DNA of 21,723 bases from Chlorobiota bacterium (GTDB taxonomy: Bacteria > Bacteroidota > Bacteroidia > Bacteroidales > F082): contig JAUXBM010000001.1 of assembly GCA_030619415.1 (NCBI GenBank), positions 1-21,723 of the forward strand, read 5' to 3'. Of the stretch, positions 7,108 through 13,859 are shown one piece after another; the stretch's first letter is position 1; each line of letters begins with the position of its first letter. Position numbers and translations under genes: made by a program. The notes under the pieces are model-generated. The model was not told the DNA's origin. It ran no database searches and saw only the letters and a list, made by a program, of their open reading frames with translations.

Positions 7108-7560
7108 ATGAAAAATCAAATCAAAAAAATCAGCTTATTTACGGCAGTTGTACTCACAGGAGTCCTGCTAACATTTACATCAACAGCGAATGCTGCTTCG
7201 ATCGTAACAACAAATGATGTTATTATCCAGGTAATTGACCTGAGTAGTGTTACTCCTGATGGTGGAGATGTACTCGCTTCTAAATGCGGCACTGAGACAG
7301 AATCAAAAACAGCAACCAAAGAAAGTAAATGCGGTGAAGGTAAATGTGGTGACGACAAATCAAAAGAGTCAAAAACATCAGCAACAACAACTGCGAAAAA
7401 TACCAAGACCACCGACGCTGGAAAATGTGGAGAAGGAAAATGTGGTGACGACAAATCAAAAGAGTCAAAAACAACCACAACTTCCGAATCAAAGAAGAAA
7501 ACTTCTGAAGGTAAGTGCGGTGAAGGTAAATGTGGAGAAGGCAAATGTGGAACTGACTAA
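7108..7560 (+). CDS. Exported KCG-repeat peptide, HvfA/bufferin-like candidate RiPP metallophore precursor
   Basis: A protein of 150 residues. A signal peptide (about 1-29, ending STANA) directs export. The remainder is low-complexity, rich in Lys, Thr, Ser and Glu, with eight cysteines (60, 75, 80, 107, 112, 137, 142, 147), every one in KCG; five are in EGKCG. HvfA and related bufferin precursors carry such EGKCG motifs. In those systems the MNIO enzyme HvfB with HvfC converts the cysteines to oxazolone/thioamide groups that bind copper. Here no DUF692, HvfC or DoxX gene is nearby. Upstream are an ECF sigma factor and a zinc anti-sigma factor; a terminator follows directly. An unmodified thiol peptide buffering copper, zinc or nickel is the main alternative. 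The antisense and shifted frames here are open only because of the repetitive sequence. Gene call is firm; function is inferred from motif. Confidence 0.85.
   Translation: MKNQIKKISLFTAVVLTGVLLTFTSTANAASIVTTNDVIIQVIDLSSVTPDGGDVLASKCGTETESKTATKESKCGEGKCGDDKSKESKTSATTTAKNTKTTDAGKCGEGKCGDDKSKESKTTTTSESKKKTSEGKCGEGKCGEGKCGTD
7342..7473 (+). repeat. Exact 36-bp direct repeat inside the KCG-peptide gene
   Basis: Bases 7342-7377 and 7438-7473 are identical. They encode the segment KCGDDKSKESKT and lie 96 bp apart, a multiple of three, so copy-number change keeps the frame. The surrounding KCGEGKCG codons repeat less exactly. This points to recent duplication or gene conversion within the peptide. 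Confidence 0.9.
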
Positions 7561-7579
7561 ACGAGAATCTATTTTTGCC

Positions 7580-7620
7580 AATAAGAGGCTGCTCGCAATC
7601 AGCAGTCTCTTATTTATTTG
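7580..7620 (+). terminator. Intrinsic terminator of the sigma/anti-sigma/KCG-peptide unit
   Basis: A 14-bp stem with one G-T pair: left arm 7580-7593 (AATAAGAGGCTGCT), loop of 7 nt, right arm 7601-7614, followed by a T-rich tract. It begins 19 bp after the stop codon. It closes the transcription unit, so any maturation genes cannot simply follow in the same operon. Confidence 0.85.
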
Positions 7621-7825
7621 AAACAGGTTAACAACAATATAATCAGGGAAAATCATGAGGTGTTCATTCAATAAAATTATGTAATGCTTTTTTACTTACA
7701 TTTACAGTGTAAATAAAATTAGTTATCATTTTTTAATGAAACGCACAATTTTAGCATGATTTTTGTAGTTATTAAAGTACTTCCCTATTTTCATTAGGCG
7801 ATAGTTTTGGTTAATCTGGGAAAAT

Positions 7826-7849
7826 ATGGCGGGCCGCCTGGCTCGCCAT
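7826..7849. repeat. GC-rich hairpin in the gene-free spacer
   Basis: Left arm ATGGCGGGCC (7826-7835), loop GCCT, right arm GGCTCGCCAT (7840-7849): ten pairs, one of them G-T. The stem can be extended by TGGGA (7817-7821) pairing with TCCCA (7850-7854), leaving a 4-nt bulge. It stands out by its G+C content in an AT-rich spacer. No T-run follows on the plus strand. Confidence 0.7.
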
Positions 7850-7936
7850 TCCCATTTATAGTCAGTCATTTAACCTTCTTTATTAACATTATTAAACCAC
7901 AATTTATCATTCACCAGTGACAAACCTGCCCTCCGG

Positions 7937-7972
7937 CTGACCAAAGTCCTCAAAATGCAAGGACTTTGTCAG
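7937..7972. repeat. Long hairpin in the gene-free spacer
   Basis: CAAAGTCCT (7942-7950) pairs perfectly with AGGACTTTG (7960-7968) across a 9-nt loop. The stem continues with CTGA (7937-7940) pairing with TCAG (7969-7972) past one bulged C, 13 pairs in all. No T-run follows, so it is not a standard terminator; it could be part of an RNA leader, a small RNA or a dispersed repeat. Confidence 0.7.
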
Positions 7973-8117
7973 GATTAAATTTTCAACGCTATTTAGAATT
8001 CTACGACATTTAGTCAGTTGATTACCATAATATTCGTATCGCCTGTTAAACAATTTGTTAAGATTTAGTTAATCATGAATTCATTCGGGATATTTAGCAT
8101 CCTCCCCCCGTATTCAC

Positions 8118-8127
8118 TATCTTTACA
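8118..8127 (+). promoter_or_regulatory. Candidate -7 promoter box for the S8 peptidase gene
   Basis: TATCTTTACA, identical to the box before the sigma factor gene, ends 33 bp before the ATG. It fits TAnnTTTG except for the last base. Transcription would begin near 8134. No clear TTG -33 element is visible at the usual distance. Confidence 0.35.
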
Positions 8128-8160
8128 GCCGGACATTACTTGTAATAATCCTGCTGTAAA

Positions 8161-10842
8161 ATGGACACTTTCAAATTCTACTTTATTTTCATCATATTCC
8201 TAGCCGGCATATTCGCATTAAAATCACAGGTCGAATCAAACAATCCTGCCCTGCGCCGAATTGCTGAAAAAGAGCAACTGAAGTCGCAGGCCCGAAAAAA
8301 GGTTGTTGAAAAATACTCGGCGAAATACAATATTCCCAAAAGGGTAATTGTTGGTGATAAGATTATCGAACTTCAGTATATTGACAAATCCGGGAACCCG
8401 CAGTACTTTATCGCCGGCAATGCTATATCAGCCCAAACCATATCCACCGATGAAGTTTATCCGGGAGGCGAGGCGGGGCTGGATCTCGATGGCGATGATA
8501 TTACTGTACACCAGTGGGATGCAGGGTCACCACGGCTTACACACCAGGAATTCAGCGGCAGGGCTGCCAGCGGTGACGGAGCTGGAGTATCATGGCATTC
8601 AACCCATGTAGGCGGTACCATCATCGCTTCGGGAGTGGTTTCTGCTGCAAAAGGAATGGCCTGGGCTGCCGATCTTATTGCTTTCGACTGGAACGATTTT
8701 AACGGGGAAATGGCAACCGAAGCCGAAGCCGGTGCCATCATCAGCAACCATTCGTACGGATGGCTCAGGGGCTGGGAAGGCGGAAATACCTGGTGGGGCG
8801 ACCCCGCTATCAGCGACCAGGAAGATTATCTTTTTGGATTTTATGATGAAAGTGCCGAAACATGGGACAACATCGTTTACAATGCACCCTACTTTCTTAT
8901 TGTAAAATCAGCCGGAAACGACCGGAACCAGTGCGGTGATGGCAGCTACCCCTGCGACGGCCCTTACGATTGCATCGACCAGCTTGGTATTGCCAAAAAC
9001 AACATAGTGGTTGCCGCTGTCAGGGATATTCCGGGAGGTTATACCCAGCCTTCGGATGTTATCATGAGCGGTTTCAGCAGTTGGGGACCCGCCGATGATG
9101 GAAGAATCAAACCTGATATTTCGGCAAACGGGGTGGGATTATACTCGACAAACAGCAGTTCGGACGATGCTTACAGAAATGCAAGCGGTACGTCAATGTC
9201 AACGCCTTCGGTTGCAGGATCTGTTGCACTTTTGCAGCAACATTATAAGGCCCTAAACGGAGAAGGTAATTTTATGAAAGCCGCAACAGTAAAGACCCTG
9301 GTAATTCATACTGCCGATGAAGCCGGCACGTCACCCGGGCCTGACTATGAATTTGGCTGGGGACTGATGAATACCAAAAAAGCGGCTTTGAAGATTTCAG
9401 AGAATGACACGGCTGAAGTGATCATCGAAAAAACTTTAAACGAATACAAAGTTTATGTTTATGAGTTTATTGCAGCAGATACGGGTGAGATAAAAGTGAC
9501 GCTGGCATGGACCGATCCGCCGGGCTCTCCACCGGAGCCCTCTCTCGACCCTCCTGATATCATGCTTGTTAACGACCTCGACCTTATTATCATTAAGCTT
9601 TCTGACAGCACTTTTTTTCACCCGTGGAAACTGGATAAGGACAACCCTTCCAATTCGGCCACCAACATTTCTGAAAATAATGTTGACAACGTGGAAGTTG
9701 TTTACATTCCGGCGGCGGATTCGGGAGATCGTTACCGCATTTTTATTGACTATGACGGTGAACTTGCCGACGGTATGCAGGATTTCTCATTGATCTATTC
9801 GTTCAACATGTCGGAGGGAATGGAGGTGGTGCCCCCGGAAGCCGGGTTTGTGGCTGACAATACAATGCCAACTTTGGCCGATACGGTTCACTTTACCGAT
9901 ATTTCTGCCAATTCACCTGTTGAATGGGAATGGGTCTTCGATCCTGACTATGTTACTTACGTGAACGGTACCGATTCTTCATCTCAGCATCCCAATGTAA
10001 TGTTTGATTTGACAGGTATTTACGATGTTACCTTCTACAGTACGAATGTGGCTGGAACAAGCATTGAAACAAAGCTGGAATACATAACAGTTTACGAACT
10101 TCTGACAATGTCGTTAACCGCAATGTCTGATACCATCTGCTTTGGCGACAGCAGCCAGCTAAACATTCTGGTTAACGGCGGTACCGGTGATTATGAATAC
10201 GAATGGACTTCCAATCCCCCAGGATTTGTATCAACCGAACCAAACCCGGTCGTCGCCCCTGAGGTTTCAACAGTTTATTATTTGCAATTAACTGACGGGG
10301 TACAGTTTGCTTACGACAACGTTTCGGTTACCGTAAATGCTCTACCGGAAATAATCCTTGGGAACTGGCCCGAAGAACTCTGTAATGAAGATGAACCACC
10401 GGTACAATTAACTGCGGAACCTGGAGGCGGTATTTTTAACGGCGAGGCAGTTTCCCCGGAAGGGATTTTTACACCGGAAGAAGCCCCTATTGGCTGGAAT
10501 TCGGTCACTTATACTTTAGAAGATGGAAACAACTGCATCAATTCAGCTACTGATTCTATCTATGTTGATAATTGTGTTGGGTTCGGCGAAACGACATCTG
10601 CTGACCAATTAATAAAAATTTACCCTGTTCCCAATACGGGCAAGTTTACTGTTGAGAGTGAGGGGATCATCAAAGAAATTGAAATAATAAATTCTCTTGG
10701 TGTTGTGGTTTATTCTGTAAAAACATCATCTCAAAAAGTAGAGATTAACAGGCCGCTTTCAAAAGGAATCTATCTCATTAAGATTTCCGTAAAAGTATCC
10801 CCTGAAACGCAAGTTATTTATCAATCGGTTGTGGTTCGCTGA
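8161..10842 (+). CDS. Secreted S8 (subtilisin/Kp43-like) serine peptidase with PKD and T9SS sorting domains
   Basis: A protein of 893 residues. A signal peptide (about 1-22) is followed by a propeptide-like region to about 95. The S8 catalytic domain (about 100-410) has D120 in WDAG, H146 in HSTHVGG, oxyanion N253 in SAGND and nucleophile S345 in GTSMSTP, so it should be active. Three cysteines (258, 265, 271) lie in an insert after N253. A beta-rich domain (about 420-550) resembles the C-terminal barrel of Kp43-type subtilases. A PKD domain (about 560-645) and two Ig/PKD-like segments (about 650-725 and 730-803) follow. The end (about 815-893), with IYPVPNTGKFTV, LSKGIYLIKI and a basic final residue, is a type A T9SS sorting domain, predicting export across the outer membrane. 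It likely degrades extracellular protein. Its G+C content looks higher than that of flanking genes, by eye only. Confidence 0.93.
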   Translation: MDTFKFYFIFIIFLAGIFALKSQVESNNPALRRIAEKEQLKSQARKKVVEKYSAKYNIPKRVIVGDKIIELQYIDKSGNPQYFIAGNAISAQTISTDEVYPGGEAGLDLDGDDITVHQWDAGSPRLTHQEFSGRAASGDGAGVSWHSTHVGGTIIASGVVSAAKGMAWAADLIAFDWNDFNGEMATEAEAGAIISNHSYGWLRGWEGGNTWWGDPAISDQEDYLFGFYDESAETWDNIVYNAPYFLIVKSAGNDRNQCGDGSYPCDGPYDCIDQLGIAKNNIVVAAVRDIPGGYTQPSDVIMSGFSSWGPADDGRIKPDISANGVGLYSTNSSSDDAYRNASGTSMSTPSVAGSVALLQQHYKALNGEGNFMKAATVKTLVIHTADEAGTSPGPDYEFGWGLMNTKKAALKISENDTAEVIIEKTLNEYKVYVYEFIAADTGEIKVTLAWTDPPGSPPEPSLDPPDIMLVNDLDLIIIKLSDSTFFHPWKLDKDNPSNSATNISENNVDNVEVVYIPAADSGDRYRIFIDYDGELADGMQDFSLIYSFNMSEGMEVVPPEAGFVADNTMPTLADTVHFTDISANSPVEWEWVFDPDYVTYVNGTDSSSQHPNVMFDLTGIYDVTFYSTNVAGTSIETKLEYITVYELLTMSLTAMSDTICFGDSSQLNILVNGGTGDYEYEWTSNPPGFVSTEPNPVVAPEVSTVYYLQLTDGVQFAYDNVSVTVNALPEIILGNWPEELCNEDEPPVQLTAEPGGGIFNGEAVSPEGIFTPEEAPIGWNSVTYTLEDGNNCINSATDSIYVDNCVGFGETTSADQLIKIYPVPNTGKFTVESEGIIKEIEIINSLGVVVYSVKTSSQKVEINRPLSKGIYLIKISVKVSPETQVIYQSVVVR

Positions 10843-10925
10843 AAGTTAAAAGAGGTAGAATATGGGTTTAATTGTGGTTCCAATTTTAAAAAATTGCATC
10901 AATTTTATAGCTCGTTTTTTCTTTC

Positions 10926-11966
10926 TTAGAAATAAGTTTTCACAGCAAATTCAAATTGATTAATAAATATTTCTTTAAACGCCGAAATGTTGTTTCGTTC
11001 ATAGAATAGCAACATTGCCTTTTTATAATCTATTGAATCAACAGTTCTAAATGAAATAGGACAATAATTGTTATTCACTAAAATTGCATTACTAATAATC
11101 CGGGCAGTTCTTTTATTTCCGTCCATAAATGGCTGGATGTAGGATATTAGAACCAGGATTAACAAGGCCTTCTCGAATGTATTATCTTTATTATTAATCA
11201 ATTTACACGTACTTAAGAGTGCCTCAGTAATTTGAAATTCATTGTCCAAAGGACGATAATTCGTTCCTGAAATGCCGATTCTTCTTTTTCTTAAATTCTT
11301 ATCAATGGCTAATTCCTTGATCAAAATGCTGTGAATATCTTCAATATTAGATATTGATAACGGAGTCAAATAGTCAGGGTTCTCAACTATGAAGTCGATA
11401 GCATCTTTGTGATTCAAAAGCATAATTGCTTCATCCTTTGTCTTTCCCGATGCGGTTTCTTTTTCTTTTAATAATCTTTCTGTTTCAAGGAGTGAATAAG
11501 TATTTCCTTCAATTTGCGATGATTTCCAGCTTAAGTCAATCGCTAGTCTTTCTAATTCCTTTTTGTATTCGGTTTCGGAAAGCTGAGAAACATTATTTGT
11601 ATATGTGCCTTGAAGGATTTGTAGTTTATGCAATTCAATTTCTGTGAATATTATAGGTTTGTTTAAGACATCTGTAATTAATTGAAAATTAAAACTGTCC
11701 TTTATTTCCCTTTCATCAATTTCCTTTTTGTAATACTGTTCTATGTCAATGGGTTGAATTAACGCGTATGCTGATGATATCAGGTATTTCGTTCCTTTCC
11801 CTTTCCCTTTTGTTGCAATTAGGTTTTCCTTAGTAAGTTTTGTCAATATTCTTTTTACAGTTGCATAACTTACAGAAATTGAGATGCTTTCGAATACTTC
11901 TTTAGAAGAGCATTTGTTTTTTTTCCTAATAATCTCAATTATATCTAACTCTCTATCATTTAACAT
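10926..11966 (-). CDS. Fic/DOC family protein with N-terminal winged helix; catalytic His replaced by Gln
   Basis: 346 residues from the ATG at 11966, which has AGGAG just upstream at a short spacing. A TTG at 12008 would add 14 residues. An N-terminal winged helix-turn-helix domain (about 1-65) suggests DNA binding. SSQIEG (149-154) fits the class II inhibitory-helix motif (S/T)xxxE(G/N), and GTNYRP a substrate-flap region. The Fic motif reads QPFMDGNKRTAR (278-289), where active AMP transferases have HPF. The codon is CAG on the coding strand, so the His-to-Gln change is read directly from the DNA. The rest of the motif, including the phosphate-binding DGNKR and final Arg, is kept. AMPylation is doubtful; another activity or a regulatory role, perhaps autorepression, is possible. 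It is not obviously in an operon. Confidence 0.88.
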   Translation of the reverse strand: MLNDRELDIIEIIRKKNKCSSKEVFESISISVSYATVKRILTKLTKENLIATKGKGKGTKYLISSAYALIQPIDIEQYYKKEIDEREIKDSFNFQLITDVLNKPIIFTEIELHKLQILQGTYTNNVSQLSETEYKKELERLAIDLSWKSSQIEGNTYSLLETERLLKEKETASGKTKDEAIMLLNHKDAIDFIVENPDYLTPLSISNIEDIHSILIKELAIDKNLRKRRIGISGTNYRPLDNEFQITEALLSTCKLINNKDNTFEKALLILVLISYIQPFMDGNKRTARIISNAILVNNNYCPISFRTVDSIDYKKAMLLFYERNNISAFKEIFINQFEFAVKTYF

Positions 11967-12053
11967 ATCTCCTATTTTAAGCTCACAAATATAGTTTTTA
12001 AAGCTCAATAGTGGTTAATATTTGAGCATATTACTTTTTCAAATGAGCTACAA

Positions 12054-12110
12054 TAGTTTGGTGCTAAGAATAGTTCGCGTTTTGGGATTTGTGCTATTCG
12101 AACACCAACT
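12054..12110. repeat. Imperfect long hairpin
   Basis: The left arm contains AGTT, TGGTG and GAATAG; the right arm contains CTATTC, CACC and AACT in mirrored order, with small internal mismatches. The loop is about 20 nt. Confidence 0.5.
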
Positions 12111-12123
12111 CATTCACGTCATG

Positions 12124-12179
12124 GCCACGCATTGAAAATATGCGGCAGATTGGGTCATCTTCATTCGTGCAATCGTGGC
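12124..12179. repeat. Hairpin with 10 paired bases and one bulge
   Basis: GCCACGCATTG (12124-12134) pairs with CAATCGTGGC (12170-12179), leaving one bulged C and a 35-nt loop. GTCATGGCCA at its left edge and GTCATAGCCA about 80 bp later form an approximate direct repeat. Confidence 0.55.
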
Positions 12180-12216
12180 TATTTGAATATCGAATCCGTC
12201 ATAGCCAGACACCGCT

Positions 12217-12312
12217 CTTCCAGATTTGAAATCTGGAAGTTAAGGGCTTTGAATTTATAATTCAACGATTACAAATCGTATTCCCTCTCGTTCGCGATTG
12301 TAAATCACGAAC
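12217..12312. repeat. Cluster of four compact hairpins with ATT-NNN-AAT apex (REP-like)
   Basis: Four palindromes follow one another. The first is CTTCCAGATT/AATCTGGAAG (12217-12239, loop TGA). The second is TTGAATT/AATTCAA (12249-12265, loop TAT). The third is CGATT/AATCG (12266-12278, loop ACA). The fourth is GTTCGCGATT/AATCACGAAC (12290-12312, loop GTA, one mismatch). Each has a 3-nt loop flanked by ATT and AAT, although the outer arms differ. The cluster lies just downstream of the stop of the aminopeptidase gene. The format resembles REP/BIME-type intergenic palindromes. Confidence 0.7.
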
Positions 12313-12328
12313 AGCGTGCGATGGCGTA

Positions 12329-13750
12329 CTACAAATAACCCTCAAGCTTAATAAACTCCCTCGGTTCGGCCATCGTTCTTTCAACATCGGCAACAGTTTT
12401 TGGAATTGGTTTTCCCAGCACACGGCAGCCGGTTTCGGTAACAAGTATATCGTCTTCAATCCTGATTCCGCCAAAGTCCTTATATGTTTCTACTTTATCG
12501 TAATTGATGAAGTCCATGAATTTACCTTCGCTCCTGAATTTGTCAATTAAGGTAGGGATAAAATAACAGCCCGGCTCATTTGTTATAACAAATCCCGGTT
12601 TTAAAACTTTTCCAAGGCGCAGGTAGGCTGTCCCAAACTGTTCAGCCCTTTTGGTTTTTTCGTCATAACCAACATGGTTTTCACCCAGGCCTTCCATATC
12701 GTGTACATCCATTCCCATCATATGGCCCAATCCATGCGGAAAGAATAAAGTGTGCGCCCCGGCAGCAACAGCATCATCCATATTGCCTTTCATCAGGCCA
12801 ACACCTTTTAGTCCGTCAACAATATGTTTCGCGGCAAGCATATGCACTTCACGGTATTCAACACCGGGTTTGGTGGCCGCAGTAGAATTGACAATTGCAC
12901 TCAAAACTGTTTCGTAAATATCTTTCTGGCGCGAATTAAATTTCCCACCAACAGGAACTGTCCGGGTAATATCACTCGAATAGCAAAGCTGGGTTTCAGC
13001 ACCGGCGTCTGTAACCATCATCCTTCCCTTTTCAAGTATGTTTCCATGATAATGGTTGTGCAGCGTTTGCCCATCCATGCTCAGGATGATTGGGAACGAA
13101 ACCGGTCCGCCAAGCGCCATCGAAATACCTTCAATGGTTCCGGCGATCTCCTGTTCTTTTACGCCGGGCATCGCCATTTTCATGGAGGTAGTGTGCATCA
13201 GGTAAGCGATATCAACGGCTTTTTCAATCTCTGCAATTTCTGCGTCATCTTTAATTTCTTTCAGCTTAATCACTGCTTTGATCAACTCAACAGATGCACC
13301 GTTTTTAACTTCAGAGATCGATTTACCTAATAATTCAGCCATTTGTATTACCGTGGTTCCACGATACGTTGGCAGGAAATGGATTTTTTGTCCTTTGCTC
13401 ATTGCATTTTTCAAAAAAGTAGCCAAATCGTTGCGGGGTGCTGTTTTGCTTATGCCCACTTCAGCAGCCATATCGGCCAGGCTTGGCTGAACACCCATCC
13501 AGATGATATCTTCAATATCAAAATCATTTCCGAAAATATAATCGGTATCATTGTCAACATCTATCACGCCCGCAAAACCGGGATGATTGAGCCCGAAAAA
13601 ATAGAGAAAATGGCTGTCTTGCCTGAAATGGTAAGTGTTTGCCGGATAATTAAAGGCGGCTTCTTCGTTACCCATAAACAATGCGATACCTGAGCCGAGT
13701 TCTTTTTTCAGACGGTTACGCCTGTCGATATAAACTTCTTTTTTAAACAT
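12329..13750 (-). CDS. Xaa-Pro aminopeptidase (M24B, first copy)
   Basis: A cytoplasmic metallopeptidase of 473 residues that removes an N-terminal residue before proline. An AMP_N domain (about 1-150, with HFRQDSHFLYFFGL at 41-54) precedes the pita-bread catalytic domain. All five metal ligands are visible: D248 in TDAGAE, D260 in SSDITRT, H339 in FFPHGLGH, E392 in NEPGCYF and E432 in GGIRIEDD. H350 in MDVHD is also typical. It differs clearly from the second M24 gene at 16314-17606, with an insert around 395-425 between the last ligands, so the two are not a recent duplication. It is divergent from the glycosyltransferase gene, sharing an upstream region of 109 bp. No signal peptide is seen. 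Normal length for the PepP/prolidase group. Confidence 0.93.
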   Translation of the reverse strand: MFKKEVYIDRRNRLKKELGSGIALFMGNEEAAFNYPANTYHFRQDSHFLYFFGLNHPGFAGVIDVDNDTDYIFGNDFDIEDIIWMGVQPSLADMAAEVGISKTAPRNDLATFLKNAMSKGQKIHFLPTYRGTTVIQMAELLGKSISEVKNGASVELIKAVIKLKEIKDDAEIAEIEKAVDIAYLMHTTSMKMAMPGVKEQEIAGTIEGISMALGGPVSFPIILSMDGQTLHNHYHGNILEKGRMMVTDAGAETQLCYSSDITRTVPVGGKFNSRQKDIYETVLSAIVNSTAATKPGVEYREVHMLAAKHIVDGLKGVGLMKGNMDDAVAAGAHTLFFPHGLGHMMGMDVHDMEGLGENHVGYDEKTKRAEQFGTAYLRLGKVLKPGFVITNEPGCYFIPTLIDKFRSEGKFMDFINYDKVETYKDFGGIRIEDDILVTETGCRVLGKPIPKTVADVERTMAEPREFIKLEGYL

Positions 13751-13833
13751 GTTGTATTATTTTATTGTTTCGATTTTTTGATTGTCGGTAAAATTAATAA
13801 AAAGTGGGCGTGAGGCTTTCAAAGCATTTGTTC

Positions 13834-13841
13834 TATTTTTG
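13834..13841 (+). promoter_or_regulatory. Candidate -7 promoter box for the ArnT-like gene
   Basis: TATTTTTG matches TAnnTTTG exactly and ends 18 bp before the ATG. Transcription would begin about 12 bp before the start codon. No TTG is found at the usual -33 distance. Confidence 0.4.
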
Positions 13842-13859
13842 AATCTTTATTGATAGAAA

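Larger units (their letters stand above)
7621..8117. other. Gene-free spacer of about 500 bp with two strong hairpins
   Basis: No plausible reading frame is seen on either strand between the terminator and the S8 peptidase gene. Two structured elements lie inside and are listed separately (7826-7849 and 7937-7972). The rest is AT-rich and non-repetitive. A small RNA or a decayed gene cannot be excluded. Confidence 0.6.
11967..12328. other. Gene-free spacer of about 360 bp dense in inverted repeats
   Basis: No credible gene is seen between the Fic start and the downstream aminopeptidase stop. The spacer holds an imperfect long hairpin, a second hairpin at 12124-12179 and four compact hairpins at 12217-12312, listed separately. 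The density of structure suggests REP-like elements rather than a decayed gene. The promoter of the Fic gene must also lie here, but no clear box was found. Confidence 0.65.

Noticed and set aside
7116..7544. Open frame of 142 codons antisense to the KCG peptide gene, and a shifted plus-strand frame (7247-7621)
   Set aside because: They arise from the repetitive composition of the gene. The plus-strand frame at 7108 has a signal peptide, a coherent motif pattern, operon context and a terminator.
12217..12312. CRISPR-like array
   Set aside because: The units are palindromes with differing arms and no constant repeat or uniform spacers, and no cas genes are nearby.
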